A stretch of DNA of 64,000 nucleotides from assembly GCA_000739535.1 (NCBI GenBank), contig DF820468.1, positions 370,852 to 434,851 of the forward strand, read 5' to 3'. Source of the DNA: Candidatus Vecturithrix granuli. GTDB lineage: Bacteria; Moduliflexota; Moduliflexia; Moduliflexales; Moduliflexaceae. Every line of letters begins with the position of its first letter. The stretch's first letter is position 1. Positions 25,269 to 34,074 of the stretch are shown here, piece by piece. The translations under genes and the position numbers were made by a program. The notes beneath the pieces were generated by a model, which was given only the letters and a program-made list of their open reading frames with translations, was not told where the DNA came from and did not search any database.

Positions 25269-25718
25269 ACAAAATTGGAATTCCTGGAAGCGCGCAGCGA
25301 AAAATCCGGCTTCAATAAGCTTGAAGTGATCAACTCCCTCCCAAATCTGAAACGCTTGTAGTTAGACCGGAACGACAAAATCCAGAATTGGGAACCGCTG
25401 AAGACTGCAACAAGCATTGAAGATCTTTCGATCGGCGTCACCAGTTTCAACGACCTGAAATTGCTGGAAAATCTGGTGAATCTGAAAGACCTCAATATTT
25501 ATGAATGTACGGTGAAAAATCCCGAAGCGCTCTTAAAATTGCCTGAACTCAAACGAATTTTCATCAGCCACACCAAAGGAATTGATGATATTACGATCTT
25601 TAAAGACCTCCCGAAACTTACCGAACTGTCGCTGAGTTACGATACCGGGCAATTTCCGCAAGAACAGATTGACGCACTCAACAAAGCCAAAGAAGAGGCC
25701 CAGAAGAAGAAACAATAG
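25269..25718 (+). pseudogene. Leucine-rich-repeat protein fragment, 5'-truncated with an in-frame stop
   Basis: The frame through 25275 reads LEFLEARSEKSGFNKLEV and NSLPNLKRL, then a TAG at 25359-25361, then continues as an LRR-like protein (LLENLVNLKDLNIYECT, LLKLPELKRIFIS, FKDLPKLTELSLS) to the TAA at 25716-25718. Irregular ~23-residue leucine repeats and a charged tail (KEEAQKKKQ) are evident. There is no plausible ATG start. The 5' end runs directly into the MITE-like element, which probably cut or replaced the beginning. A TTG at 25461 could start an 85-residue remnant, but no ribosome-binding site supports it. Confidence 0.75.
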
Positions 25719-25737
25719 GCCGGATGGTCTATCGATG

Positions 25738-25766
25738 TGCCCGGTATTTCCAAAATACCGGGCACT
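25738..25766. repeat. Short perfect-arm palindrome
   Basis: GTGCCCGGTATTT and AAATACCGGGCAC surround a 3-nt centre, just after the LRR remnant. No U-tract follows. It may mark the 3' end of the remnant gene's transcript. Confidence 0.5.
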
Positions 25767-25875
25767 ATAATTTGTTGTTTCAGAAATGGGCCTCGAAATT
25801 TCCGAAATACAACGACATTCCAGGGAACTGGAATTCGTGTCTCATTTCCGAAACAACGGAAGTGGAGAAAAACCT

Positions 25876-27378
25876 ATGGAACGGAAATCTTATGGAGAGC
25901 TAAGTGTTTTCTTTCTGTCTGTGATACTCCTGACCTGCCTGATTCTGGTTCCATCACAACATGTCGCCTATGCTGAGGAAGACTCCCAACAAGCCATTGA
26001 GCGACTGACTAAAACGATCGAACAAAATCCTCAAGACGCCGAAGCCTATTATCAGCGCGCTGAGGAATATTTTCTGATCGATAAATATGAAGAAGCGATT
26101 CATGATTACAGCAAAGTGCTTGAACTGAACCCCAAACATGTCGCTGCGTATAATAATCGCGGTTTTGCCTATGCCCAGGCAGGCTATTATGACGAGGCTT
26201 TTGCAGATTACAAGCAGACAATCGCCCTTGACCCCGCGAACGCGGTCGCCTATCGCCGTTATGGATTGGCGCTCAACCAACGTGGCCAACATGAGGAGGC
26301 GTTGCCATTGTTTGACAAAGCGCTTGAACTCGATCCAGAAGACGGCGTAAGCTATTTTGAGCGCGGCAATGCGTACTTTCTCCTGAACAAATATGAAGAA
26401 AGCAGCGCTGATTATACCAAAAGTCTCGAATTTCTGCCTGAACATCCGAATGCCTGGTATTATCGCGGCATGTCCTATTTTAAGCTTGACAAATATGAGG
26501 AAGCCATTCGGGATTATACCCAAGCTCAGGCTCTCGGCATCGAAGCGCAAGATCTGTACAGCGAACGCGGTCTGGCCTATCAACGAACGCAGCAATATGA
26601 CCAGGCGCTTCAATATCTCAGTACGGTCATTGCAATGCAGCCTGATTCTTCCAGAGCCTACACCGACCGGGGATTTACCTATTATGACGCCAAACGCTAT
26701 GAAGAGGCGATTCAAGATTTTGGGAAAGCCATCGAATTAGAACCGAAAAATGCGACGGCCTTTTATTTTCGCGGGCATAGTTATCGCGCGGTCGGACAAT
26801 ACAAAGAAGCGGTTGATGATTATCGCGCTGTGGAAAAACTTGATCCGCGTTGGACGGAACGGATCATCGAAGAATATAGCAAAGTGATCGAACTCGATCC
26901 GCAGAATATCCGTGCGATCTTTTCCAGAGCCGAAAGTTATAACTCGCTCAAACGCTATGAAGAAGCCTTACCGGATTATACGAAGGTAGTCGAATTTGCG
27001 CCCAACAATGCGAATGCCTATTATCTACGGGGGATGTGTCAGCGCCGTTTAAAGCACTATCAGGAGGCGATCCAGGATTTCAGCAAAGCGATTGAACTCG
27101 ACGCGCAGCATACTGATGCTTATAAGAATCGCGGCGATTGTTATACGATTCTCAAGCAACATGCTGAGGCGATTGAGGATTATACCACCGCGATCACACT
27201 CGATCCCGAATTGATCTATGCTTATTATAACCGTGCGCTTACCTATGAACAGTTACAACAGAATGAGCAAGCGGCCAATGATTATAACATCTATTTAAAA
27301 CTTCGAGGTGACAAGGATAAAGATGCCGGTAAAATCAGTCAGAAAATCCGGGACTTAGGATTTACGCCCGAATTTTGA
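25876..27378 (+). CDS. TPR-repeat protein with signal peptide
   Basis: 500 residues. The start ATG 25876 has GTGGAG upstream and is followed by a signal-anchor-like segment (hydrophobic residues ~9-27, then AYAEEDS). The frame stays open 90 bases further upstream but without similarity. The rest is about thirteen canonical 34-residue TPRs, with recurrent units of the form AYY.RG..Y....YEEAI.DY.KAIELDP. One unit is irregular around residues 340-360 (DPRWTERIIEEYSKVI). It is likely a periplasmic scaffold for protein assembly. No partner can be named from the sequence. It is convergent with the Uma2 gene, with only nine bases between them. Confidence 0.88.
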   Translation: MERKSYGELSVFFLSVILLTCLILVPSQHVAYAEEDSQQAIERLTKTIEQNPQDAEAYYQRAEEYFLIDKYEEAIHDYSKVLELNPKHVAAYNNRGFAYAQAGYYDEAFADYKQTIALDPANAVAYRRYGLALNQRGQHEEALPLFDKALELDPEDGVSYFERGNAYFLLNKYEESSADYTKSLEFLPEHPNAWYYRGMSYFKLDKYEEAIRDYTQAQALGIEAQDLYSERGLAYQRTQQYDQALQYLSTVIAMQPDSSRAYTDRGFTYYDAKRYEEAIQDFGKAIELEPKNATAFYFRGHSYRAVGQYKEAVDDYRAVEKLDPRWTERIIEEYSKVIELDPQNIRAIFSRAESYNSLKRYEEALPDYTKVVEFAPNNANAYYLRGMCQRRLKHYQEAIQDFSKAIELDAQHTDAYKNRGDCYTILKQHAEAIEDYTTAITLDPELIYAYYNRALTYEQLQQNEQAANDYNIYLKLRGDKDKDAGKISQKIRDLGFTPEF

Positions 27379-27387
27379 TAGGCGTCG

Positions 27388-28227
27388 CTATCTCCCTTCC
27401 GGTTCAATCCCTAATGCCCGTAACTGAGCGGCTAATCGTTCGGATCGCTGGCGTTCCTGTTCAGCGCGTTGAGCCTCCTGTTCAGCGCGTTGAGCCTCCT
27501 GTTCAGCGCGTTGAGCCTCCTGTTTAGCGCGTTGAGTTTCCTGCTCGGCGCGTCGGGCTTCCTGTTCAGCCCAGACGATAGCTTCCTCTAAAGAGGGTAC
27601 CGCTTTACCGGTGTGGGGATCAATGATCCGTAAAATCTCATCTTCTGAACGCAAGAGTACCTCAAGTTCCTGGCTCCACAGACAGCCTTGCTGATCAGGC
27701 TCTAAGGGGACGTATTCATGGTGCTCTAACCGAAATCCCATCATAGCTTTGCCCACATACTCGCGTAACGGATCAAAGATAAAATATTCCTGCACTCCCA
27801 ATGCGGCATAAAGACTGCTTTTCGTCACCAGATCTTCCGCCATCGTTGCTTTTGAGGTGATTTCAAACACCACGCACGGGACTGCATTTTCCTCCCAGGT
27901 TTTAAAGATCCGCCGCTCCTGGTTAGCCACGCCTTTGATGACCATTACATCCGGCGCTTTATTGGCATAACGGTTGCCCTCTTCATAATATAGAAACATG
28001 TCTGCTGCCACATAGATGTCGTCTCGCAATCTGAAAAATTGGCGTAAAGCCCCATATAAGTGCAACGTCGCCCTGACATGAAATCCGGTTTCTCCCATAG
28101 GTTTTCCGTCTGACTCAGGATACTCTACTTTGGCCTCTTCTACCACGAACGCCTCATCTTTCTGCTTCGCGTAAAAAACCATGGCATCCCTGTCGCTCAC
28201 TTGCTCTTGAAGTCCTGTTTCCACCAT
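27388..28227 (-). CDS. Uma2/DUF820 family putative endonuclease with heptad-repeat tail
   Basis: 279 residues. The N-terminal ~190 residues match the Uma2 (DUF820) PD-(D/E)XK nuclease-like family, with the acidic pair in APDVMVIKG and VVFEITSKAT, and LGVQEYFIFDP after it. The last ~65 residues are almost pure heptads of the type EAQRAEQ and form an extended charged coiled coil, encoded by near-identical 21-bp tandem units (27456-27560). Uma2 proteins are common in multicopy in cyanobacteria and filamentous uncultured bacteria. Their true substrate is not established. The start is uncertain: ATG 28227 is used, and an internal ATG 15 codons later is an alternative. Confidence 0.85.
   Translation of the reverse strand: MVETGLQEQVSDRDAMVFYAKQKDEAFVVEEAKVEYPESDGKPMGETGFHVRATLHLYGALRQFFRLRDDIYVAADMFLYYEEGNRYANKAPDVMVIKGVANQERRIFKTWEENAVPCVVFEITSKATMAEDLVTKSSLYAALGVQEYFIFDPLREYVGKAMMGFRLEHHEYVPLEPDQQGCLWSQELEVLLRSEDEILRIIDPHTGKAVPSLEEAIVWAEQEARRAEQETQRAKQEAQRAEQEAQRAEQEAQRAEQERQRSERLAAQLRALGIEPEGR
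27456..27560 (-). repeat. 21-bp tandem repeat encoding coiled-coil heptads
   Basis: About five head-to-tail units of CCTGTTCAGCGCGTTGAGCCT (plus strand). The first three are identical and the last two diverged. It is in frame in the Uma2 gene, so unit gain or loss would lengthen the coiled coil by seven residues without a frameshift. Confidence 0.85.
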
Positions 28228-28421
28228 CTCTTATTGTGTCCGCTAATGTCTGTCTTACAAACGTTATCAGCAAACATTTCGTAAAAAATTTGCAACGCAC
28301 CATCACCTTTTCGTAAACAATGAGTTGCTGTCATAATATTATGTCTGTCCTTTTTCAACTCAACATACCAGACATACCTTGTCAAGCGAAAAGTTGCAAA
28401 CGAACTTTCGGAAAGGAGTTC

Positions 28422-30296
28422 TCATGATCGTAGTTTCGGCTGTAAGGGTGAAGTTGAAGCCATGCTCACCTGGTTGCGTCCGTTGGCTTTTGCCTGATAA
28501 AGGGCGGTATCAGCGGCATGGATCACTTTCTCAAGCTCACACCCATGATCGGGGATAGCGGCGACGCCAATCGACACCGTCACATGTAGAAATTTTTCTT
28601 GGTAGGCAAATTGAAAGCTCCGGACTTTATCAAGAATCTCTGTTGCCCGATTGTTTGTGATGGTCAAAGAGGCCCCCGGGAGAATAAGCAAAAATTCCTC
28701 GCCGCCATAGCGACACACAATATCTTCCAGGCGGACTGAGCATTGTAAGATATTCCCCATTTCTTGTAAGAGCAGATCGCCGACGGGGTGGCCGTAAGTG
28801 TCATTAAACCGTTTAAAATGATCAATATCAAGTAGGAGCAGACCGACTGGCGTCTGATCCCGTGTTGCCCGGTAGATTTCACGTTGGAGTGATGTTTCCA
28901 TATAGCGTCTGTTATACAGTTTGGTCAAGGGATCGCGGATGGCTTCTACTCTGAGTGTTTCGCGTAAACGCAGATTATTTAAAAAAAGGGCATAATGGTC
29001 AGTAATCCGGGCAATGACCATCCGCTTAGCTTCCATTTCCTGTTTCCAATTTTGTTCAGCATAATCGGAACCAGGATCGCTAAAGGAGAGGCATAGAATC
29101 CCCAGTAAATCTCCCATCGTGGTAATTGCTGCATATACAAGGCGTTCTTCGGGAAAGTACGCGAGTGTTGAACTGAGGGACGTCGGTTCAGCTGGATCTT
29201 TGTACTTCTGGTCTTGTTGGTAAGCCCGGGCGTAATCTTCCACACTTTGTTCTTTAGATTCTGCCAATACAGTTCCCCAGGAATGGACTTTTTGTAACGC
29301 ACTTTTTTGTTCATTCAGAATATATAAACATCCGGAACTTGCAGGGAAGAGCAGCCGGCAAATATTAATAACCACACTGTATGTTTCTTTTTCGATGCGA
29401 CAGGTTTGCAGCAATCCGCCCATGTGGTTTAACAAATACAATTCTCGTGTGCGTTGTTCCTGTTCTTTGATCGCGTAGTGCAGCAATTCTTCTGTTCTTT
29501 TGCGCTCGGTAATATTGCTCATCACGCCATAGACCACTTTCGAGCCATCTTCCTGGCAGCGTACGCGCCCGCTATCGCGAATCCATATAACCTGTCCGTC
29601 GGCTCGCACCAGCCGGTATTCCAATTCACTGTCAATGCCACGCGCTAATCTCTCAGCCTGAGCTACGGCCGCAGTTCTGTCATCTGGGTGCACAACATCG
29701 GTGAGCCAGAAATCCCAGTCGTTTATAAACATCTCAACAGAGTACCCGGTTAGACTTTCAATATCGGGGGAATGATAGATATTGACAGGTTTCCCTTGAC
29801 CAGGCATTTCAGTAACATAAATGTAATCACTGATGGAATCAATCACCTGTCGAAAGCGATCTTCGCTCCTGCGCAGGGCTTGTTCAATCTGTTTACGCCT
29901 GGTCACGTCGCGTTGAATTCCGAAACAGCCGGTAATATCCCCGGCTTCATTATAGATGCATATATAATCGCCTTCAATCCACATCGGGGTGCCATCAAAT
30001 TTGTGGTGCTGAATTTCAAAGTGCCAGCATCCTTGCTCGTATAAATCATACCAACCTCTTTGATTCAGAATGATGCCGCGCTCAAATAAATCCTTTGGCG
30101 TCAGACCGAGCATTTGTTCCTCGGTCACCTGGTATTGGACAAGCATGGCATTATTAATTTTGGCGATACGTTGATGCATCAGGATATACTCGATTGCCTG
30201 TTTTTTATCAACCTGTTCGTTCCAACACACTGGTTTATCAAGCAGCATGACAAAAAATCCTTCCAGCGATTGAGAAAAAAACAGTTCCAGCAGCAT
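28422..30296 (-). CDS. PAS-PAS-GAF-GGDEF diguanylate cyclase
   Basis: About 624 residues from the ATG at 30296 (the frame is open to a GTG at 30383). Two PAS domains lie at roughly residues 35-145 and 150-270 (SEDRFRQVIDSISDYIYVTE, PAC-like ITGCFGIQRDVTRRK). A GAF-like region spans ~285-440 and a complete GGDEF domain the last ~165 residues. The active site is RYGGEEF. RLED five residues before it matches the RxxD inhibitory site, so product feedback is expected. The metal-binding and substrate motif DIDHFKRFNDTYGH is intact. It makes c-di-GMP from two GTP. No transmembrane segment is evident beyond a hydrophobic N-terminus. It is the only c-di-GMP enzyme in the window and lies between the two riboswitch-controlled loci. 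Confidence 0.93.
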   Translation of the reverse strand: MLLELFFSQSLEGFFVMLLDKPVCWNEQVDKKQAIEYILMHQRIAKINNAMLVQYQVTEEQMLGLTPKDLFERGIILNQRGWYDLYEQGCWHFEIQHHKFDGTPMWIEGDYICIYNEAGDITGCFGIQRDVTRRKQIEQALRRSEDRFRQVIDSISDYIYVTEMPGQGKPVNIYHSPDIESLTGYSVEMFINDWDFWLTDVVHPDDRTAAVAQAERLARGIDSELEYRLVRADGQVIWIRDSGRVRCQEDGSKVVYGVMSNITERKRTEELLHYAIKEQEQRTRELYLLNHMGGLLQTCRIEKETYSVVINICRLLFPASSGCLYILNEQKSALQKVHSWGTVLAESKEQSVEDYARAYQQDQKYKDPAEPTSLSSTLAYFPEERLVYAAITTMGDLLGILCLSFSDPGSDYAEQNWKQEMEAKRMVIARITDHYALFLNNLRLRETLRVEAIRDPLTKLYNRRYMETSLQREIYRATRDQTPVGLLLLDIDHFKRFNDTYGHPVGDLLLQEMGNILQCSVRLEDIVCRYGGEEFLLILPGASLTITNNRATEILDKVRSFQFAYQEKFLHVTVSIGVAAIPDHGCELEKVIHAADTALYQAKANGRNQVSMASTSPLQPKLRS

Positions 30297-30441
30297 ATCC
30301 GTATGTTTGAGTTTCCTTGAGGTTCGAGAATGTTTTGATTGCACGGTATTTCTGATGACGGCAGATACCCACAATAGGGGCACAAACGTCAGAATTGTTT
30401 AGGCTGTAGGGTTAATTCCTGATATTCGCTCGATGTCAAAT

Positions 30442-30477
30442 AAAAAAACCTTGCGACAGTACAAATCTCTCGCAAGG
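30442..30477 (-). terminator. Intrinsic terminator of the 60-aa gene
   Basis: On the minus strand CCTTGCGA (30477-30470) pairs with TCGCAAGG (30456-30449), followed by a seven-base U-tract. It separates the 60-aa gene from the diguanylate cyclase, so the latter needs its own promoter. Confidence 0.85.
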
Positions 30478-30522
30478 TATTAACATGTAAACGCTCATTG
30501 CGATCTGTTTAGAAGGCATGGC

Positions 30523-30705
30523 CTAGCTGTACGCTTCCTTCATCCTGATCAGGAAAGAATCGACTTTTTTGATCAAACGGCTGATATGTTCTAAATTTCC
30601 GGTATCGATCTTCTGTCTGTCCAGACGATCAATCTCATATTGTAATTCTTGTTTTGCCAGTTGAATCGTTTCAATCGCATCATCCAGATAATTATCAGTA
30701 ATCAT
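30523..30705 (-). CDS. 60-residue coiled-coil protein
   Basis: It starts MITDNYLDDAIETIQLAK and is almost wholly predicted helical and charged, with heptad-like hydrophobics (LQYEIDRLDRQ, ISRLIKKVDSFLIRM). A very strong ribosome-binding site (GAGGAGGGGG) precedes the ATG at 30705, and an intrinsic terminator follows, so it is a self-contained transcription unit. There is no signal or membrane segment. I do not recognise a family. Its size and helical form would suit a small adaptor or dimeric regulator, but that is conjecture. Confidence 0.75.
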   Translation of the reverse strand: MITDNYLDDAIETIQLAKQELQYEIDRLDRQKIDTGNLEHISRLIKKVDSFLIRMKEAYS

Positions 30706-31052
30706 AAGCCCCCTCCTCAGGAAAGCATGATGTTGATTGATAGATTATGCTTGTGTCACACTTACTTGCTTCTCCCTTCATAAACGAGGAGTGTTATACT
30801 CTTAAAGGTAGGGAACTGTCAAGGGAAAAGCAGCAAAAAAACAGGTTTTATCAGCAAATACGCGCCCTGTGATAGATCCGGTAAGGTACAACCCTATTTT
30901 CAGGTTGAACGACCCTTGAGAGAGTGTTGACCCGTGTCAGGGGGTCACAATCAAGTCAACCGGGGAAAGCGGAGCACTTTCAGGAACGTCCTGGGTGACG
31001 AGACCGATCGCCCGCGCCTGATAGATTGCCCCGACAATCCCCAGAGGTGGAA
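30706..31052. other. Intergenic region with a short unassigned coding-like stretch
   Basis: 347 bp between the 60-aa gene and the CsgG-like gene. On the minus strand, the 125 bp after the CsgG-like stop (about 31065-30942) read in the other phase as VIPPLGIVGAIYQARAIG...SPVDLIVTP and then a stop, which looks protein-like. No start codon exists in that phase, so it may be a frameshifted C-terminal extension or chance. Nothing else was recognised. Confidence 0.4.
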
Positions 31053-31679
31053 TTACAAACTCTGCGTGTGCAACTGTTTTACGATATGTTGAGCAAGCTG
31101 TCGGGCAGCGTCTTGCAATGCTTCATTTAACAAGCTACGTTCATGTATAGCGTCAACAGAAATCGGCCCTTCTCGAAAAAAACGGGTTGTCCGTTTTTCT
31201 GCGGTCCCAGTCGCCAGTTCGGTCGAAAGATGCCGGGCGATGGCAACCTCAATCAGATCCGCTTTGACATGCGTGATCGCGTTATATTCGTGACGTTGCG
31301 AGAGCAGAGGCGCTTCTGGATTATGATCATGATCCACATAAAAGTCCATGATTTTTCCAATAATCACAACGTCGGCTCCAGCCACTTTGCCTATGCTGAT
31401 TGCATCATCGCGCATGGTTTCATCAATGTTCGCTTGCCAATCTTTGCGGGGGATGACCGTAATCTGACCGGTTTTCGTTAATGCCTGTTCCAGAAGTTCA
31501 GAGGCGTCATAAGGAATTTTCCCATAGGAATACTGACTTGCATCGCTAAATTCCACCACCACCACCCGCTTAGGTTCAATCACTGAATTTTGCTGAATCT
31601 CCTTATTCATCGAACAACCAGAGATAAATATCTCTGTTACTGTGAACACTATAACGATAAACATGTATATTTTTTTCAT
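31053..31679 (-). CDS. CsgG-like lipoprotein
   Basis: 208 residues. It has an N-terminal lipoprotein signal with lipobox FISGCS (Cys near residue 22), then a domain resembling the CsgG/penicillin-binding-activator LpoB fold: RVVVVEFSDAS, a loop SELLEQALTKTGQITVIPR, and GKVAGADVVIIGKIMDF. This group is tethered to the outer membrane or periplasm and includes the curli secretion pore and peptidoglycan synthase activators. The missing beta-barrel-forming hairpins argue against a secretion pore here. No curli genes are near. No strong ribosome-binding site is seen before the ATG at 31679. Confidence 0.75.
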   Translation of the reverse strand: MKKIYMFIVIVFTVTEIFISGCSMNKEIQQNSVIEPKRVVVVEFSDASQYSYGKIPYDASELLEQALTKTGQITVIPRKDWQANIDETMRDDAISIGKVAGADVVIIGKIMDFYVDHDHNPEAPLLSQRHEYNAITHVKADLIEVAIARHLSTELATGTAEKRTTRFFREGPISVDAIHERSLLNEALQDAARQLAQHIVKQLHTQSL

Positions 31680-31710
31680 AGTTTTATGACGTTCAAGACC
31701 TTGTAATCGT

Positions 31711-31819
31711 GTAGAACAAAATTAGAATTTCGCTCTCCCACAAGATCATATCCAATTTTATGTCTAATATTCAGTCAATACTCTATAGCCGTATAGAGCG
31801 AAATCAGAATTTCGCTCTA
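31711..31819. repeat. Paired palindromic repeats in the gap before tgpA's end
   Basis: 31794-31819 is a hairpin (TAGAGCGAAAT/ATTTCGCTCTA). The segment 31711-31737 repeats its right half (TTAGAATTTCGCTCT) with a decayed left half. Together they occupy much of the 180-bp gap between the CsgG-like gene and the transglutaminase gene. Confidence 0.55.
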
Positions 31820-31863
31820 CAAAAATAATGCCGTGTATAATATACAGTCATTTTTCTGATTCG

Positions 31864-34071
31864 TCAAGGGGCAGAGGTACGTTGTTTTTTCTGTAGCTCG
31901 CGTAACCTGTGCTCGATGCTGAGGATTTCTTCTTGCTGCAACTGGTGTTGGCCATACCGGACAGCGTAATACAGATTCGTAATATGCTGCACATCCTGGC
32001 TGTAGGCAGGATGTTTTTGATCAATCAATTGTGCAAATTCTCCCGGGGTTGCGGCGACATGTTTCGGCATCCCTTTTCTGGCTAAAATGTGTAACATACG
32101 CTGATAAAAAAGGATCACCTGTTTTCGCGCAGATCGCCGACGTTTCGTCAACTTAGGAAATTTGAGGTGTACATAGCGCAAGGTGCGCCGAATAAGGTAC
32201 AGCAAAAACGCCAGGGTAGGAATAGCGGCAAGCATAGTCCACAGATCGCGCGATGTTAGATGAGGCATCATTTGCTGTACCCGATCTTTCAGTCGGCGTA
32301 AAGACCCTGAGAGATTGCGCCGGGCAGACCGGCTGGCGCGAAAAGCGCTGACAGCCAGTTGAGCCTGATCGAGCGTGCTGAAATCAATCACGTAGCGGTT
32401 CCATTTTGTTCTGAGATATTCGGAATACCGGTACACATTCGCCAGAAAATTGCGCTGCTCCGCAAATTCTTGATACGTATCGCCAAACGCTGCCGCAGGC
32501 GTTGGATCAAAGGTAACCCAGCCAGCAGAGGGAAAATACACTTCTACCCAGGCATGAGCGTCGCTCTGACGCACGGTAAAAAACTGACCGTATTCATTCC
32601 AACGCCCCTGCGCAAACCCATTCACGAGCCGTGTAGGAATTCCCAAAATGCGCAGCAAAATCGTCATACTAGTGGCGTAATACTCACAATGACCGGCCTT
32701 GTTCACAAATAAAAAGTCTTCTAATGGGGTCACATCAGAGGAACGCTGAACATCAAGGCTATAGGCATAGTTCTGTTCCAAATACTCCTGGATTGCAAGA
32801 ACGCTTTGATAAGGATTAGTCGTATCAGCCCGGATCTCGTGCGCTAAACGGATTACTCGCTCGGGCAGATCAGGAGTTTGCAGATACAGCGTGAGAATTT
32901 CTTCAGGATATTCCTGGCCCTCTTGCTGTAACACCTTGTCAGCAGGGCGCGAAATATCGGAATAGGCAGTATAATTTGGGGCATAGGGATTATAGATGAC
33001 CTGCGTATTGCCTGTCAGTTGATCGTAATATAACCCCAAAAAACGGCCTTCTGCGCCTTGCACCGCATTGGCCGCAAACAGGACTTCATAGCCTGAAGAT
33101 ATCAATTCAACACGTTGTTCCAGCAGCGTATTCTTATCATCAGATACACCAAACCAGGCCACGTGTTCGTATTCCCGCGCAGAGCGAATGTGCTTTTTGC
33201 GCTGCGCGTCAGCGCGCCAGCGAAGGCCATCATAATGATTATAGGAAAGCCCTTTCCAATACAAACGGAAGGGCAATGTCTGTTCAGCGTTTATTTTCGG
33301 CAAGGTGACGCGCATGACCGGGCGATGATCCAGACGAACCACGCCAAAACTATCTAAGGCGACTTCCTCGGAAAACCCTGATACCCGTTGTGAGAATCCG
33401 CTCCCATACCGAAATAACATGCCTTCTCGGAAACGCGGCAGAATCACAAACACCGCCAGACTGATGATAAAACTGGCCAGGGTCACGCCAAACGTGCCTG
33501 CGAAAAATTTACCATTTAACACTGAACTCAGGGCTGGAACGTTCAGATACGCCTCTTCGATTGAACTATCAGCAACGCCTGTTGTTGACTCCGGCAGAAG
33601 GTGCATTTCAATATCCCGTTTCATGGTGAGCGTGCTCAACGCCCAGGTGGCCGTGACGGCAAAAAGGATGCACGACAGCGCAAATAAGACGCTAAACGTC
33701 ATAATTGATGTTATCAGCATGAGAAAGAAACTGATCACGTAAATCGTGATATAGTCGCGATCGCGCTTAGACGAAAAAATTTTTGCCGTTTGCAAAAATA
33801 TCAAAAAATTCACCAGTCCGATAGAACCGATTCGTCGGAAAAAGAGTACGTCAGCGACACTGACCAACAAGAAGGCAATCATCGCCAGATTCCAGAACAG
33901 CGGCGAAACCGGAATGCGCCATTTCCCGGAATCAACTTGCCAGCCAATCGCCAGGATCGCCGCAAAGATCAGGGCTGCAAACATGCCATAATCCTCGGTA
34001 ATCAGCAGCGCCAAAAAGCCTGAGCCGATTAACAGGTAACTTGAAAGGCGAAAATAGAATAAAAAGCGCAT
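31864..34071 (-). CDS. TgpA-type transmembrane transglutaminase-like protein (DUF3488)
   Basis: 735 residues. Five to six membrane spans (residues ~5-215) form the DUF3488 part. A periplasmic transglutaminase-like domain follows with the catalytic Cys in GHCEYYATSM, His in SDAHAWVEVYF and Asp in TFDPTPAA. After it come a further membrane span (~residue 600) and a cytoplasmic tail. It is the third gene of a moxR-DUF58-tgpA operon, a widely conserved trio (three bases separate it from the DUF58 gene). The trio is thought to act in envelope or protein-complex maturation. The exact reaction is not established. All catalytic residues are present. Confidence 0.93.
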   Translation of the reverse strand: MRFLFYFRLSSYLLIGSGFLALLITEDYGMFAALIFAAILAIGWQVDSGKWRIPVSPLFWNLAMIAFLLVSVADVLFFRRIGSIGLVNFLIFLQTAKIFSSKRDRDYITIYVISFFLMLITSIMTFSVLFALSCILFAVTATWALSTLTMKRDIEMHLLPESTTGVADSSIEEAYLNVPALSSVLNGKFFAGTFGVTLASFIISLAVFVILPRFREGMLFRYGSGFSQRVSGFSEEVALDSFGVVRLDHRPVMRVTLPKINAEQTLPFRLYWKGLSYNHYDGLRWRADAQRKKHIRSAREYEHVAWFGVSDDKNTLLEQRVELISSGYEVLFAANAVQGAEGRFLGLYYDQLTGNTQVIYNPYAPNYTAYSDISRPADKVLQQEGQEYPEEILTLYLQTPDLPERVIRLAHEIRADTTNPYQSVLAIQEYLEQNYAYSLDVQRSSDVTPLEDFLFVNKAGHCEYYATSMTILLRILGIPTRLVNGFAQGRWNEYGQFFTVRQSDAHAWVEVYFPSAGWVTFDPTPAAAFGDTYQEFAEQRNFLANVYRYSEYLRTKWNRYVIDFSTLDQAQLAVSAFRASRSARRNLSGSLRRLKDRVQQMMPHLTSRDLWTMLAAIPTLAFLLYLIRRTLRYVHLKFPKLTKRRRSARKQVILFYQRMLHILARKGMPKHVAATPGEFAQLIDQKHPAYSQDVQHITNLYYAVRYGQHQLQQEEILSIEHRLRELQKKQRTSAP

Positions 34072-34074
34072 AAT

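Noticed and set aside
25954..26715. 253-codon minus-strand open frame inside the TPR gene
   Set aside because: Product of the periodic TPR codons on the opposite strand; no independent support.
27456..27560. 21-bp direct repeats considered as CRISPR or VNTR outside genes
   Set aside because: No spacers; the units are in frame and encode heptads of the Uma2 protein.
30942..31065. Protein-like minus-strand stretch after the CsgG-like stop codon
   Set aside because: No start codon in that phase and only about 40 codons; kept only as a note in the intergenic entry.
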